A stretch of DNA of 64,000 nucleotides from Candidatus Thiosymbion ectosymbiont of Catanema sp. Cochon2018 (GCA_011392765.1 WYCW01000001.1:1801714-1865713), one strand, 5' to 3'; numbered from the stretch's first letter, positions 25,307 to 38,305 are shown. The notes: generated from the sequence alone by a model not told the origin. Translations and numbers: made by a program.

Positions 25307-26206
25307 TCAGCGCAGATAACCGGGAACCAGGGCCTCCACGGCCTGGGGCCGGATGCCGAGCTCCTCCAGGCCATTGTGCCCGCAGATGCTGTCGGTCTGC
25401 AGGGAGAGATAATTGTCCATGGTAAAGGGTTTACCCGGAAGCAGCTGGAAGACCCGGGCCTGGAGCCGGGCACCGACGTCGGGGAGTCCGATCACCATCC
25501 TCCTGCGACCGATCAAATCCGCTGTGTATTCGACCAGGGACTTGAGGGAATAGATGCGGGGGCCGCACAGGTCGTAGCCTTTTCCCACACAGCCGGGATC
25601 ATCCAAGGACTGTGCCATCGCGGAGACCACGTCGCCGACGTAGACGGGCGCGAAACGGGCGTCCGGACAGGCCAGGGGAAATACCCCCGGCGTGATCTTC
25701 AGGAGGGTGGCGAACCGATTGAAGAAGCCGTCGCCGGGGCCGAAGATGACCGACGGGCGGAAGCTGGTCACCTGCACGTCGGTACCGGCGTGGGCCAGGT
25801 CCTCGCCCATCCCCTTGGTACGCAGATAGCGGCTCGTACCCTGTGTGGCCTCTGCATGCAGGGCGCTCATGTGCAGGTAACGGGGCACAGAGGCCGCCCG
25901 GGCCGCGGCCAGGATGCGTTCCACCAAGTCCACGTGGACCTGCTGGAAGGTCCGGCCGCCCCCCTCGTTGAGAATCCCCACCAGGTTGATAACGGCAGTG
26001 CAGCCTTTGAGTTGTTCCTCGAGGACACCGGTCTCGAAGATGTCCGACCGGCGCAGCTCGATACCGGGGACGAGCAAAAGATCCCGCTGCCGTTCCGGGC
26101 GCCGGGCAAGCACCCGACAGGGGTATCCGGATGCCGCCAGCCGGGCGACCAGATGGTGACCGACAAAGCCGGTCCCGCCCAGAATACAGATGCGATGATT
26201 GGTCAT
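25307..26206 (-). CDS. NAD(P)-binding atypical SDR, NDUFA9-like
   Basis: A 299-residue Rossmann-fold protein. ILGGTGFVGHHLVARL is the N-terminal GxxGxxG dinucleotide site. The relaxed active site (YLHMSALHAEATQGTSRYLRTKG, with Tyr then K spaced more loosely than YxxxK) marks an atypical or complex I NDUFA9-like SDR. VTSFRPSVIFGPGDGFFNR is the usual substrate-loop segment. These proteins are common in proteobacteria as NAD(P)H-binding epimerase/dehydratase homologues of uncertain reaction. ATG 26206 has GGAG nine bases upstream; the longer frame to 26368 is not supported. It is transcribed away from panD. Confidence 0.9.
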   Translation of the reverse strand: MTNHRICILGGTGFVGHHLVARLAASGYPCRVLARRPERQRDLLLVPGIELRRSDIFETGVLEEQLKGCTAVINLVGILNEGGGRTFQQVHVDLVERILAAARAASVPRYLHMSALHAEATQGTSRYLRTKGMGEDLAHAGTDVQVTSFRPSVIFGPGDGFFNRFATLLKITPGVFPLACPDARFAPVYVGDVVSAMAQSLDDPGCVGKGYDLCGPRIYSLKSLVEYTADLIGRRRMVIGLPDVGARLQARVFQLLPGKPFTMDNYLSLQTDSICGHNGLEELGIRPQAVEALVPGYLR

Positions 26207-26469
26207 AATGGTGACTCCAAGCTGCGGAAGGGGAGTGCATTCGAACCGCAAAGGCACATATTGGCCACGAAATAGTTTGGACTGCAAAGGCACCCAGGGT
26301 AAAGCCCCGATCCCGGTGCCCCGTTGTCCGCGGCCACCCGGCCCCGCGCCGCCGGCACGTCCGGCCACAGGATCCGGTCATACCCGGTGTAAAATTCGGG
26401 CGAAAACGCCGTTGCAGCAGCGGAGAAATAGATTAAAATCCCGAGTTGCAGAAAATAAGGTGGTTGGCT

Positions 26470-26850
26470 ATGCAACTGACATTGTTGAAATGCAAGCTGC
26501 ACAAGGCCCGCGTCACCCACGCGGAGCTTGAGTACGAGGGTTCCTGCGCCATCGACCAGGAGTTGATGGAGATCGCGGGGATCCGTGAGTACGAGCAGAT
26601 TCAAATCTATAATCTCGCCAACGGCGAGCGCTTTACGACCTATGCGATTCGGGCCGAAGCGGGCTCGCGCGTCATTTCCGTAAACGGCGCTGCTGCTCAC
26701 AAGGCGGCTCCGGGGGACCGGGTCATCATCTGTGCCTACGCGGCAATGAGCGAGGCCGAAGCCGATGTCTTCGAACCGAGCCTCGTCTACCTCAACGAGC
26801 ACAACCGTGTCCTGCGCACGGGTTCCCAGATCCCCGCCCAAGCGGCCTGA
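26470..26850 (+). CDS. panD: Aspartate 1-decarboxylase
   Basis: A 126-residue pro-enzyme that makes beta-alanine from aspartate for pantothenate and CoA synthesis. YEGSCAID contains Gly24-Ser25, the self-cleavage site that yields the pyruvoyl cofactor. [18 protein letters not shown] near the end is typical. Length matches the family exactly. The ATG at 26470 has AAGGTGG upstream; an in-frame start at 26446 gives a non-conserved extension. Maturation usually needs PanZ/PanM or is spontaneous; no such gene is adjacent. It lies just upstream of pgi and is probably cotranscribed with it. Confidence 0.97.
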   Translation: MQLTLLKCKLHKARVTHAELEYEGSCAIDQELMEIAGIREYEQIQIYNLANGERFTTYAIRAEAGSRVISVNGAAAHKAAPGDRVIICAYAAMSEAEADVFEPSLVYLNEHNRVLRTGSQIPAQAA

Positions 26851-26874
26851 GTGGTCGAGCAGGAGCAAACCAGC

Positions 26875-28524
<1,650 letters not shown>

Positions 28525-28539
28525 TGCTGAGTTGAGCAG

Positions 28540-29516
28540 GGCTTCCAGCCTTTCAACTTCCAGCTACCAAAAGAAAAACTACGAATCACGCGAATCCCTC
28601 GCGAAATTGTCATCCCGAACCGATTTGTGCGCGGTACAAAAACAGTTCTGCCTCTTGCTTGGGCGGGAATCGCAAATTCTTTGAACCACGGATAGACACG
28701 GATAAACACGGATTGGGATCCGTGTTTATCCGTGGTTCTTCGGTGCGGTTCGTTACCCAACCTGACCGAGATCAGCCAGCGAAGTTGGGAGCGCCGGAGC
28801 CCTTCTTCCCTGGGGAGGGTGTCGCAAAAGCGGTGGCATCAGCCGCCAGTCTGTGAAGTTTAAACCACAGAGAACGCAGAGAATTGGCCGATTCCTTATC
28901 TCTGTGCTCTCTGTGTCCTCTGTGGTTCGAAAGGACTTTTGCGACACCCTCCTTGGGGGAGGAGGGGGGCACGCCTTGTCGGTCTGAGGTGAAGCCTCGC
29001 TAGGATTCCTTGAATGACCGGATTTTGTGCAAATGAGTCAAATTTCGCCAACGTCTAACCCCTCTCGTTGTCGTGATCATGATCGTAGTCGAAGCCACCG
29101 TAGGAGGGACCGCATTCTTTCGCCGTTCGCGGTCTCCGGAGGTCCCGGCCAGGTAGCGGGTCGAAACCCGTAGCCATCAGGTTTTCCGTGCCCGCTTTGC
29201 CTTGCGTCTCCGATTACGACTACGATCACGGTTCCGTTTTCGATAGCGAGATAGCGATGATCACGGCTCGTCGGTCTGAGGCGAAGCCTCGCTAGGATTC
29301 CTTGAGGGACCTGCATCTTTACAAATGAGTCAAGTTTGTGCGCTGCACAAAAATAGTTCTGCCTCTTGTTGGGCAGGAATCGCAAATCCTTTGAACCACG
29401 GATGAACACGGATAAACACGGATTGTGATCCGTGTTTATCCGTGTCTGCCTCCGTGGTTCTTCGGTGCGGTTGGTCACGCCTCGTCAGTCTGAGGCGAAG
29501 CCTCGTTAGGATTACA
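28540..29516. repeat. Array of R1-family dispersed repeats
   Basis: R1 units begin AGGATTCCTTGAGGGACC, contain a long hairpin (GGATxxACACGGATAAACAC and inverse) and end GAGGCGAAGCCTCG(C/T)TAG. Here a partial unit (about 28615-28760), a short one ending about 29003, a longer one to 29294 and a complete one (29295-29509) lie head to tail, the TAG of one unit overlapping the AGG of the next. Bases 29050-29265 hold unrelated ACGATCATGATCG-type sequence. No credible gene. Confidence 0.9.
28814..28952. repeat. MITE-like repeat, GGAGGGTGTCGCAAAAG family
   Basis: Exact inverted ends GGAGGGTGTCGCAAAAG and CTTTTGCGACACCCTCC enclose a second palindrome of CACAGAG / CTCTGTG words. It sits inside the R1 array. 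Confidence 0.9.
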
Positions 29517-29641
29517 TGAGCACTCACATTCTAAGGTTGCCGAAAGACGACTCGTGAAGAAATAGCAGAAAATATAGGCGGCATGCGTAGGTATAAGCGT
29601 GAAATTACTTCTTCCAAATATGTTGCACTAGGTGAATTAAG

Positions 29642-30877
29642 ATGGCTAGGTATTTTGTGAAATTCCCGAATGCAGTGGACCGCTTGGACAGCATGACCAT
29701 GTTCATGGCAGATGGCGAGCGGTACCGCCCCGCGGTTCCCAGGACCGCTGCCGATGCGGATCGATTGGTGATAACGGATCTGTCCCAGGAGGAAGCTGCG
29801 CGAGCGGCCGACCAAGGCGCTGCGCTTTTCGAGGATGTTCAATTCCTACCGACTTCGAACCTTTTTCGGGTTGCGCCAGATCGGGCAGAGTATTGGCGTA
29901 TTGACAATAAAGCGGCACCGGCGGTGGTGCCGCCCTGGCAGAGCCTGAACGTAAACGATGTAACGAAACACAACAAGGCATCGACTGCGTGGAACACCGC
30001 CACCGGAAAGAATGTCACTATCGGCATTGTGGACACGGGAATCTCCAACGCCATGCCGGAGTTTCCGGCTCACCGGCAATCGCCGTCCAGTAAGTCATTC
30101 GTTTACAACTCTCCGTGGGCCGATCCCAAGGGCCATGGCTCCATGTGCGCCTGCGCCGCCGGTGCGTCGACTAAGTCAGGCGGTAAATTCAATGGTGTAG
30201 CACCCGATGCGATGCTGATGTCACTCCGGACCTCGTTGGCCTCGACCGACATCTACATGCTGTACGACTGGGTCATCTCGGAGAAGAGGGCAGGCAAGTT
30301 TCCTGGCCCTGTGGTGCTCAGCAACAGTTATGGGATGTACAAGTGCTCCCCGCCAAGTCTGCTGCCTGAAAACCATCCGTATCTTGATATTGTAAGACTG
30401 GCGGTGAGCGAGGGCATCCCGGTGATCTTCGCTGCCGGAAACAACCACGTAACCGTCTGTAGCGCAGATCGCGCTCGGTGCAATCCGAACAGCATTTGGG
30501 GAGCAAATTCGATTGACGAAGTGTTGAGCGTGGGCACAGTGAATTGGGACGAGAAGATGGACAGCGGTGCTCATGAGGACTCGAGTCGCGGCCCTGGCCA
30601 GTGGGCGATAAAGCATATGAAACCCGACTGTGTGGCACCGACATACGGCGAGATCGTGTGGGGATCCGGCTACCGAGTTATGGAATGGTGGGGAACGAGT
30701 GGTGCCTGTCCCCAAGTGGCGGGACTGGCGGCTCTGCTGCTTGAGAAAGACCCCAGTTTGACACCGCAGGCGGTGTACGACATTATCCGGAAGAGTTGCC
30801 GCGACCTTGGTTTGCCGAGAGATTGTCAGGGAGCCGGTATCATCGACTGCGACGCCGCGCTCTCGTACCTGCTGTAG
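29642..30877 (+). CDS. Subtilisin-family (S8) serine protease, probably cytoplasmic
   Basis: A 411-residue protein with the full S8 triad: Asp131 in IGIVDTGIS, His165 in GHGSMCAC, Ser353 in WGTSGACPQVAGLAALL. The oxyanion Asn lies in IFAAGNNHV. The first 110 residues form a separate domain that may be an inhibitor-like pro-region, but there is no signal peptide, so it probably stays in the cytoplasm. The active-site helix reads GTSGACPQ instead of the usual GTSMAAPH. ATG 29642 follows a purine stretch. The next small gene (30974) may be its partner. Cytoplasmic subtilases occur in phage-defence and toxin contexts; the specific role here is unknown. Confidence 0.9.
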   Translation: MARYFVKFPNAVDRLDSMTMFMADGERYRPAVPRTAADADRLVITDLSQEEAARAADQGAALFEDVQFLPTSNLFRVAPDRAEYWRIDNKAAPAVVPPWQSLNVNDVTKHNKASTAWNTATGKNVTIGIVDTGISNAMPEFPAHRQSPSSKSFVYNSPWADPKGHGSMCACAAGASTKSGGKFNGVAPDAMLMSLRTSLASTDIYMLYDWVISEKRAGKFPGPVVLSNSYGMYKCSPPSLLPENHPYLDIVRLAVSEGIPVIFAAGNNHVTVCSADRARCNPNSIWGANSIDEVLSVGTVNWDEKMDSGAHEDSSRGPGQWAIKHMKPDCVAPTYGEIVWGSGYRVMEWWGTSGACPQVAGLAALLLEKDPSLTPQAVYDIIRKSCRDLGLPRDCQGAGIIDCDAALSYLL

Positions 30878-30973
30878 TCTTCGGGAGCCTCATGACTGCG
30901 CGTGAGATGTAGACGAATCTCTGCAACAGCGGCGAAAGTAGGGTACCCTTCAGGGAGCGACGAGGGGTACCCT

Positions 30974-31186
30974 ATGGATGGTTTTCTGAAGTTCAGGTCA
31001 TTCGAAGACAGGGAAGCCAACCTAGCCAAGCTTCTGCGCGCCGATCCAACGCTCGAAGCCCACATGGTACGCTCGGCTTCGCTTCCCCACGTCGTGTTGC
31101 GGGATATTGACTCCAAAACGGAGGAAAAGATTATCCAGGTAGCAGACGGCACCTGGGTAGCTGATACGCAATTCGAACTGTTCTAG
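30974..31186 (+). CDS. Small protein downstream of the subtilase
   Basis: A 70-residue protein starting MDGFLKFRSFEDREANLAKLL. The N-terminal half is helical and charged, the C-terminal half strand-like (HVVLRDID ... IIQVADGTWVADTQFELF). GAGG eight to ten bases before ATG 30974 supports the start. A short inverted repeat (GGGTACCCT) lies just upstream at 30941-30974. Possible substrate, inhibitor or adaptor of the protease; this rests only on adjacency. Confidence 0.6.
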   Translation: MDGFLKFRSFEDREANLAKLLRADPTLEAHMVRSASLPHVVLRDIDSKTEEKIIQVADGTWVADTQFELF

Positions 31187-31719
31187 GGCTAGCGGCGTTT
31201 TCCAAAAAGAGTGGGGCGGTATGGTATTCGCGGCTGTGAGGTTGTGTTTTTCTGAGGCAACTGCATTAAAAGCGCCTAACAACAGCATAAACTCGAACCT
31301 TCGCTTCGCTCAGCCCGGTTATTTGCACCATTAGCGGTTTTCCATCTGATGATCCCTTGTTGAGAAAGCTTGATTGTGCAGTAATCAACTTTCTTCACTC
31401 CGAGCGTGAAAGAGAAAGCCGGGGAGGTTTTGACTCCATTAGAGGGGTCTTTTGGGAAGAAAATGACATCTATCCGGGGGCCGGATTTAAAGAAAAAAAT
31501 CACACTCAGATCTGTATCCGGAATCCCAACCGCATCAAAGGGTTTTTTCGTCCTCGCAAGGTAAATGCTTCTTATGATGTTGTCTGAGCCTACATAACGG
31601 CAAGGTCCGTACCGCCGGCACAAGAATAGGACTCCTGCAATGGTAGCGTTTCGATCACCCAGCCGTAGCGCAGTTGGATTTCCTATCCTATCCCTTGTTG
31701 CCACAAGAAAGCAGAGACG
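31187..31719. other. Intergenic region with uncertain minus-strand frame
   Basis: No gene could be confirmed. A minus-strand frame at 31276-31704 (142 codons, e.g. SVIFFFKSGPRIDVIFF) and an overlapping plus-strand frame at 31357-31587 are both possible, neither with a good ribosome site. The promoter of the response-regulator gene should lie here. Confidence 0.4.
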
Positions 31720-32094
31720 ATGATGAGTGAAGACAAGTATCGAATTTTAGTCACAGAGGACGCATCTCTTATCAGAGATGTCACTTGCATGACTGCCGAA
31801 ATGCGGGGATATTCTGCTGATGGAGCGTCAAATGGGCAGGAAGCCCTGAACAAGCTGAAAGATAACAGCTATGATCTGATCTTAATGGATTGCCAGATGC
31901 CTGTGATTGACGGTTATGAGGCCACAAGAAGACTTCGCGCTGCGGGCAACAACACACCTGTTATCGGGGTAACTGCAAATCCATTGGATGAAGACAGAAA
32001 AGAGGGGCTGGATTCCGGAATGAATCAATTTCTTGAAAAACCCCTCACACCCGACAAGCTGGAAGACTTGATAAAGCAGTATCCCGCTCAATGA
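31720..32094 (+). CDS. Stand-alone CheY-like response regulator
   Basis: A 124-residue single receiver domain. The acidic pair is E13-D14 (VTEDAS), the phospho-acceptor Asp57 lies in LILMDCQMPVIDG, the conserved Thr in IGVTANP, and the Lys in FLEKPLTP. There is no output domain, so it would act by protein contact or as an intermediate in a phosphorelay. Two ATGs (31720, 31723) are equally possible. Its stop overlaps the next start (ATGA), tying it to the ketosynthase gene; the sensor kinase follows one gene later. AT-richer codon use than the flanks suggests transfer. Confidence 0.95.
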   Translation: MMSEDKYRILVTEDASLIRDVTCMTAEMRGYSADGASNGQEALNKLKDNSYDLILMDCQMPVIDGYEATRRLRAAGNNTPVIGVTANPLDEDRKEGLDSGMNQFLEKPLTPDKLEDLIKQYPAQ

Positions 32095-33131
32095 TAATCA
32101 AAAGTATTGCATCGAGTCTCGGCTCAAGGAGGGTATCGAACGATGAAGTGATCGAGCTGATCAAGGGACGCTCGACCGAATACCGGGGCGACATCAGGCG
32201 TGCCACCAGAATCATCAAACGGTTGTTAACAATATCGGGATTGGAGGAACGGCGTTGGTGTGATCGCCACGAACAACCCCTCGATCATGTGGCGATGGCT
32301 ACCAACCAGGCCCTGTCCGCATGCTATCTGACCCCACCTTATATCGACCTGTTGATTTATGTCGGTGTCGGGCGTGGCTTTCTGGAACCCGGCAATAGCC
32401 ACATGATAGCCAACGTACTCGGGTTTCACAAGGCCCAATGCTTTGATATTCTCGATGCCTGTATGAGTTGGGCGCGTGCCCTGCATCTGGTCGATTCCTT
32501 GTTCAAATCGGGGGCCTACAAGAATGCCATTATCATCAATGCCGAATTCAACATGATAGAGAATGGCGCGTTCTTCCCAAAAAATTTTGCCCTGAAAAAC
32601 GAAGAACAAATCTATTATACCTTCCCGTCTTACAGCATCGGTGAAGCTGCAACCGCGACCCTCCTGGTACCCAAAGAGCCCGAAAATTTCGAGTTCAATT
32701 TTTCCACCAGACCCGACTTGGCAGACCTCTGCACAATCCCCATGAATGGGTATGAGGATTTTTGTCATCCCAATGAATTGATTGGTGCGAATGGCCCGGG
32801 TCAATTTACATCATTCGGCATCGATTTACATAAAAATGCACATAATGAATCCATTGCCGTGTACAAAGAAATGGCAAAGAACCACAAGCAGGTCGATAAA
32901 ATATTCGTGCATGCCTCATCGAAAAAGGAGTGGGACTTGTATGGCCAAGCCATTGGTATAGCCGACAAGATATACCATATCTACCCCATGACCGGAAATC
33001 TGGTATCCGCGTCCATCCCTGCCGCGATTGTCGATGCTATCAAGTCCGATCATTTAAAGCGGCGTGAACGAGTGGTATTGTGGGTGGGCTCCGCCGGCAT
33101 GAGCTTTAATGCAACCCATTTTGTGTTTTAA
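32091..33131 (+). CDS. Ketosynthase III (FabH-like), possible signal synthase
   Basis: A 346-residue thiolase-fold enzyme of the beta-ketoacyl-ACP synthase III group. The triad is visible: Cys124 in LDACMSWARAL, His274 in FVHASSKKEW (FabH has HQAN), and Asn303 in MTGNLVSASIPAAI. Such enzymes condense acyl-CoA with malonyl-ACP or related units. The gene is not in a fab cluster but between a response regulator and a CqsS-like sensor kinase, so synthesis of an acyl-derived signalling molecule is more likely than fatty-acid initiation (inference, by analogy to ketosynthases that make photopyrone-type signals). Start overlaps the preceding stop by ATGA. Confidence 0.85.
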   Translation: MIIKSIASSLGSRRVSNDEVIELIKGRSTEYRGDIRRATRIIKRLLTISGLEERRWCDRHEQPLDHVAMATNQALSACYLTPPYIDLLIYVGVGRGFLEPGNSHMIANVLGFHKAQCFDILDACMSWARALHLVDSLFKSGAYKNAIIINAEFNMIENGAFFPKNFALKNEEQIYYTFPSYSIGEAATATLLVPKEPENFEFNFSTRPDLADLCTIPMNGYEDFCHPNELIGANGPGQFTSFGIDLHKNAHNESIAVYKEMAKNHKQVDKIFVHASSKKEWDLYGQAIGIADKIYHIYPMTGNLVSASIPAAIVDAIKSDHLKRRERVVLWVGSAGMSFNATHFVF

Positions 33132-33235
33132 GGTCGCTTTGAAAAACAGATGCTTTTACCAATCGAGAGATCCTAACCTATTGATTGTCCAGATACGCCG
33201 TTGACGAAAACCGTATTTTTTAAGGTGCCCTTAAA
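33130..33235. repeat. MITE-like repeat, AGGGCACCTTGAAAA family
   Basis: Ends AAGGTCGCTTTGAAAAA and TTTTTTAAGGTGCCCTT. It fills the gap between the ketosynthase and sensor-kinase genes. Its right end supplies AAGGTG seven bases before the kinase ATG. Related: 34841-34942, 42130-42234, single ends at 34556 and 39648. Confidence 0.88.
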
Positions 33236-34516
33236 ATGAATCAGCTGATCCATTATCTCAACCGTACCCTGGAGCGAGGCACACACAGATCGCGATATAA
33301 TATTGTGTCGATTGGCATTGTCGGATTAATCGGCCACCCCCTGTATTGGGCAATCTGGGTCTACCTGTTTCCCCAACCCTACGAGAGTCCGTTTCTACGT
33401 TTTTCAGGTGCCGCGCTTTGCCTTCCATTGGCTTTGGCTAACTTTTGGCCCGCGAAACTCAAACGGTTTTTACCTGCTTATTGGCATTTCGCGGTCTTAT
33501 ACGTTTTACCTTTTATATTCACCTACCTCATGTTGCAAAACGACTATAACCTGGTATGGCTGTTGTGCCACTTGGGAATGATAGTTCTCGTAATGCAATT
33601 AATCCCTGAAATCGTTTGGTATATTATTGTTTTGGTCGTGGGTTCATTGGCCGGGGCAACCCTATTTGTTGCCGAAGAAGGGATCATCTCATTTGGCTCG
33701 TTTAACCCTGAATATATCCCTATACTTTTATTCATGTTATTCATAGGTACGCTTCTTCAATACATGGCGCACAAGGCTATCAAAGACCATGAAGAAAAAC
33801 TAGCTCGTGAAAGAGAACGAGGCAAAATATTCAAGGCTTTGTCCGGCAGTATTGCCCATGAGGTGAGAACGCCGGTAAGTGCGGGCCGGCAGGCCACTGA
33901 ATTATTGCAAAACACTTTGTCCGGTATATCCGGCTCACTAAAAGATGATGATCCATTGAAATCGAAAATAGATTATTCGACCAAGATTACGGAAATCACA
34001 AAAAACGGATTGAACAGAGGTGATATGATAATCAAGGTCATTCTGCGAAATATCAGAGAAAAAGAGGTTGACCCGTCATCACTTGTAACCCTTGATATAA
34101 AATCCGTTACCGAGAAAGCCCTTGCCGAATATGCATTCCAACCCGGTGAACGTGACAAAATATCCGTGGACCTGGATGACTCTTTTGAATTCAGGGGTGA
34201 GGAAGAGGTTGTCATCTTTATTATTTTCAATCTACTGCGTAATGCATTGTTCTATGCCGCCGGTTCCACCCTGCCGATCATCATAACCGCCGATGCCGCA
34301 CGTAAAACCTTGGCGGTCAAAGATCACGGCCCCGGCATTCCTGAAGATAAACTGGAAGGAATATTCGACAGCTTTGTGACCTCAGGCAAAAACCAAGGCA
34401 CGGGGTTGGGCCTTTCATTTTGCAAACGGGGAATGAAAGATATGGGAGGGTCGATACACTGCAATTCCGAACTCGGCAAATATACGGAATTTGTATTGAA
34501 ATTTGCCACGGAATAA
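33236..34516 (+). CDS. CqsS-like membrane sensor histidine kinase
   Basis: A 426-residue protein. Six or so TM helices fill residues 20-185; the first contains GHPLYWAIWVYLFPQPYESPFLR, which closely resembles the start of the CAI-1 receptor CqsS. The phospho-acceptor lies in SGSIAHEVRTP; the ATPase domain has NLLRNAL (N box), DHGPGIP (G1) and GTGLGL (G2). There is no fused receiver, unlike Vibrio CqsS, so it probably signals to the separate CheY-like protein encoded upstream. ATG 33236 uses a ribosome site from a MITE end. Ligand unknown; the adjacent ketosynthase product is the natural candidate (inference). Confidence 0.92.
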   Translation: MNQLIHYLNRTLERGTHRSRYNIVSIGIVGLIGHPLYWAIWVYLFPQPYESPFLRFSGAALCLPLALANFWPAKLKRFLPAYWHFAVLYVLPFIFTYLMLQNDYNLVWLLCHLGMIVLVMQLIPEIVWYIIVLVVGSLAGATLFVAEEGIISFGSFNPEYIPILLFMLFIGTLLQYMAHKAIKDHEEKLARERERGKIFKALSGSIAHEVRTPVSAGRQATELLQNTLSGISGSLKDDDPLKSKIDYSTKITEITKNGLNRGDMIIKVILRNIREKEVDPSSLVTLDIKSVTEKALAEYAFQPGERDKISVDLDDSFEFRGEEEVVIFIIFNLLRNALFYAAGSTLPIIITADAARKTLAVKDHGPGIPEDKLEGIFDSFVTSGKNQGTGLGLSFCKRGMKDMGGSIHCNSELGKYTEFVLKFATE

Positions 34517-34590
34517 TTTTGGGATTCCACTCTCAGTTTTTGCAAGGCAGCTTCTTAAGGGCACTTTGAAAAACATGAATCATTCGCGTA

Positions 34591-34707
34591 AATTCGTGTC
34601 CATTCGTGGTTCTCCTGACGCTTCCGCCACTGGCTCCCACACCAGGATGACTGCGCCCAGCGGCAGAAGGACGAGAGGGATGGAGCATCCACTTGGATGT
34701 CCCTTAG
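34591..34707. repeat. Stray copy of a glgB 3'-end fragment
   Basis: Read on the minus strand this stretch encodes SIPLVLLPLGAVILVWEPVAE, that is, the last strand of a branching enzyme, out of context. It matches the 3' end of glgB (35930-36012) and a second stray copy at 35678-35794. A MITE end (AGGGCACTTTGAAAAA, 34559) lies before it. Confidence 0.85.
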
Positions 34708-34840
34708 AGACTGTCTAAAAAGAGACCGTGGACCGTAGGCTGGGTTGCGGCCAGGGACGGCCAAAACCCAGCAATACCCAAAGCTGGGTTTCGTTCCTTG
34801 CCACCCAGCCTACCGATTTAAAATCAATGTGTTAGTTTTT

Positions 34841-34942
34841 AGGGCACTTTGAAAAATGCGACTTTCGTCTACGGCACACCCCAACAATCAATGGCTTAGA
34901 GTTGCTTGATTGGTGAAAATACCTATTTTTCAAGGTGCCCTT
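34841..34942. repeat. MITE-like repeat, AGGGCACCTTGAAAA family
   Basis: Ends AGGGCACTTTGAAAAATGCG and TTTTTCAAGGTGCCCTT; about 102 bp. Between this element and the glgB fragment is a CCGTAGGCTGGG / CCCAGCCTAC inverted repeat (34730-34815). Confidence 0.88.
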
Positions 34943-35058
34943 TAGACAGACTCTTAGCTCCTCGCAAAGTCGAACGGGAATTACCGGACGGTCTCTTCCT
35001 ACTGCCTGTCTTTATAGGCTATCCTGTAGCTACATCGACCGAACAAGGGGATTCCCTG

Positions 35059-35319
35059 ATGCCCGCTGAAGATGTAGTTCGAGCACGCATCGACAAGTAT
35101 GTGAAGGCCGAAGCATCCGAAGTCCTGAAGACCATGGGGCTGTCCATGTCCGATGCTATCCGGCTGTTGCTGACGCGGGTTGCCAAGGACAAGGCCCTAC
35201 CATTCGAGATCGAGGTACCGAACGCAACGACGGTTGCGACCTTCGAGGCTACTGACCGGGGTGAGGACATCGTTCGTTGTAAAGATGCCGCCGATATGTG
35301 CGACAAATTGGGTCTGTGA
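35059..35319 (+). CDS. RelB/DinJ-family antitoxin
   Basis: An 86-residue antitoxin. The N-terminal ribbon-helix-helix motif (VVRARIDKYVKAEASEVLKTMGLSMSDAIRLLLTRV) binds operator DNA; the C-terminal tail wraps the toxin. ATG 35059 has AAGGGG upstream; the longer frame to 34906 runs into repeat DNA and is not credible. It is followed directly by the YafQ-like toxin gene and probably autoregulates the pair. The whole module sits between two direct copies of a glgB fragment. Confidence 0.93.
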   Translation: MPAEDVVRARIDKYVKAEASEVLKTMGLSMSDAIRLLLTRVAKDKALPFEIEVPNATTVATFEATDRGEDIVRCKDAADMCDKLGL

Positions 35320-35586
35320 GTGCGGACGCCGAGCTACACTAAACGCTTTGGGAAGGACCTTGCATTGCAGAAGAAGCGGGGTAAGGATATGGCCAAGTTG
35401 AAGAAAGTCATCGAGCTAATCGTCTCCGAGAAACTATTACCACCTCGCCTTCGAGACCATGCCTTAGTCGGTAATTACTCAGGCCGGCGTGAATGCCACA
35501 TCGAACCGGATTGGTTATTAGTCTACAAACTCGATGCCGGTTCTGTGATCTTCGAGCGAACAGGAACTCATTCAGATCTATTCTGA
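35320..35586 (+). CDS. YafQ-family mRNA interferase toxin
   Basis: An 88-residue RelE-superfamily toxin that cuts mRNA in the ribosome. The C-terminal signature RRECHIEPDWLLVYKLD ... FERTGTHSDLF is that of YafQ, including the catalytic His residues. The start is GTG immediately after the antitoxin TGA. Length matches YafQ (92 residues). Intact pair with the upstream antitoxin. Confidence 0.94.
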   Translation: MRTPSYTKRFGKDLALQKKRGKDMAKLKKVIELIVSEKLLPPRLRDHALVGNYSGRRECHIEPDWLLVYKLDAGSVIFERTGTHSDLF

Positions 35587-35677
35587 GATCATGGACACCC
35601 TTCCTGATCGAAACTCATTGAGACGGTAAGAGAATGAGAATAGAACCACGAAAAACACGAAAGGGCACGAACCCTTA

Positions 35678-35794
35678 TTCGTGTCCATTCGTGGTTCTTC
35701 CGACGATTCCACCACGGGCTCCCACACGAGGATGACTGCGCCCAGCGGCGGAAGGACGAGAGGGATGGAGCATCCACTTGGATGTTCCTTAGCT
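35678..35794. repeat. Second stray copy of the glgB 3'-end fragment
   Basis: Minus-strand reading encodes [20 protein letters not shown]. It is a direct repeat of 34591-34707 and resembles the end of the intact glgB. Bases 35795-35903 hold a CTTCGTG / CACAAAG palindrome and a AGACTGTCTTTTTAGACAGG hairpin at 35881-35902. Confidence 0.88.
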
Positions 35795-35903
35795 CCCGAA
35801 AAATTCTTCGTGTCTTCGTGGCTTTGTGTGAGAGATGAAGAACATCACACAAAGGCACAAAGCCACAAAGGGGTACTAAGAGACTGTCTTTTTAGACAGG
35901 CTC

Positions 35904-38264
<2,361 letters not shown>

Positions 38265-38305
38265 GGAGGGGGTATCTCACGGCAACGCGCAGGGCAACCG
38301 AATAA

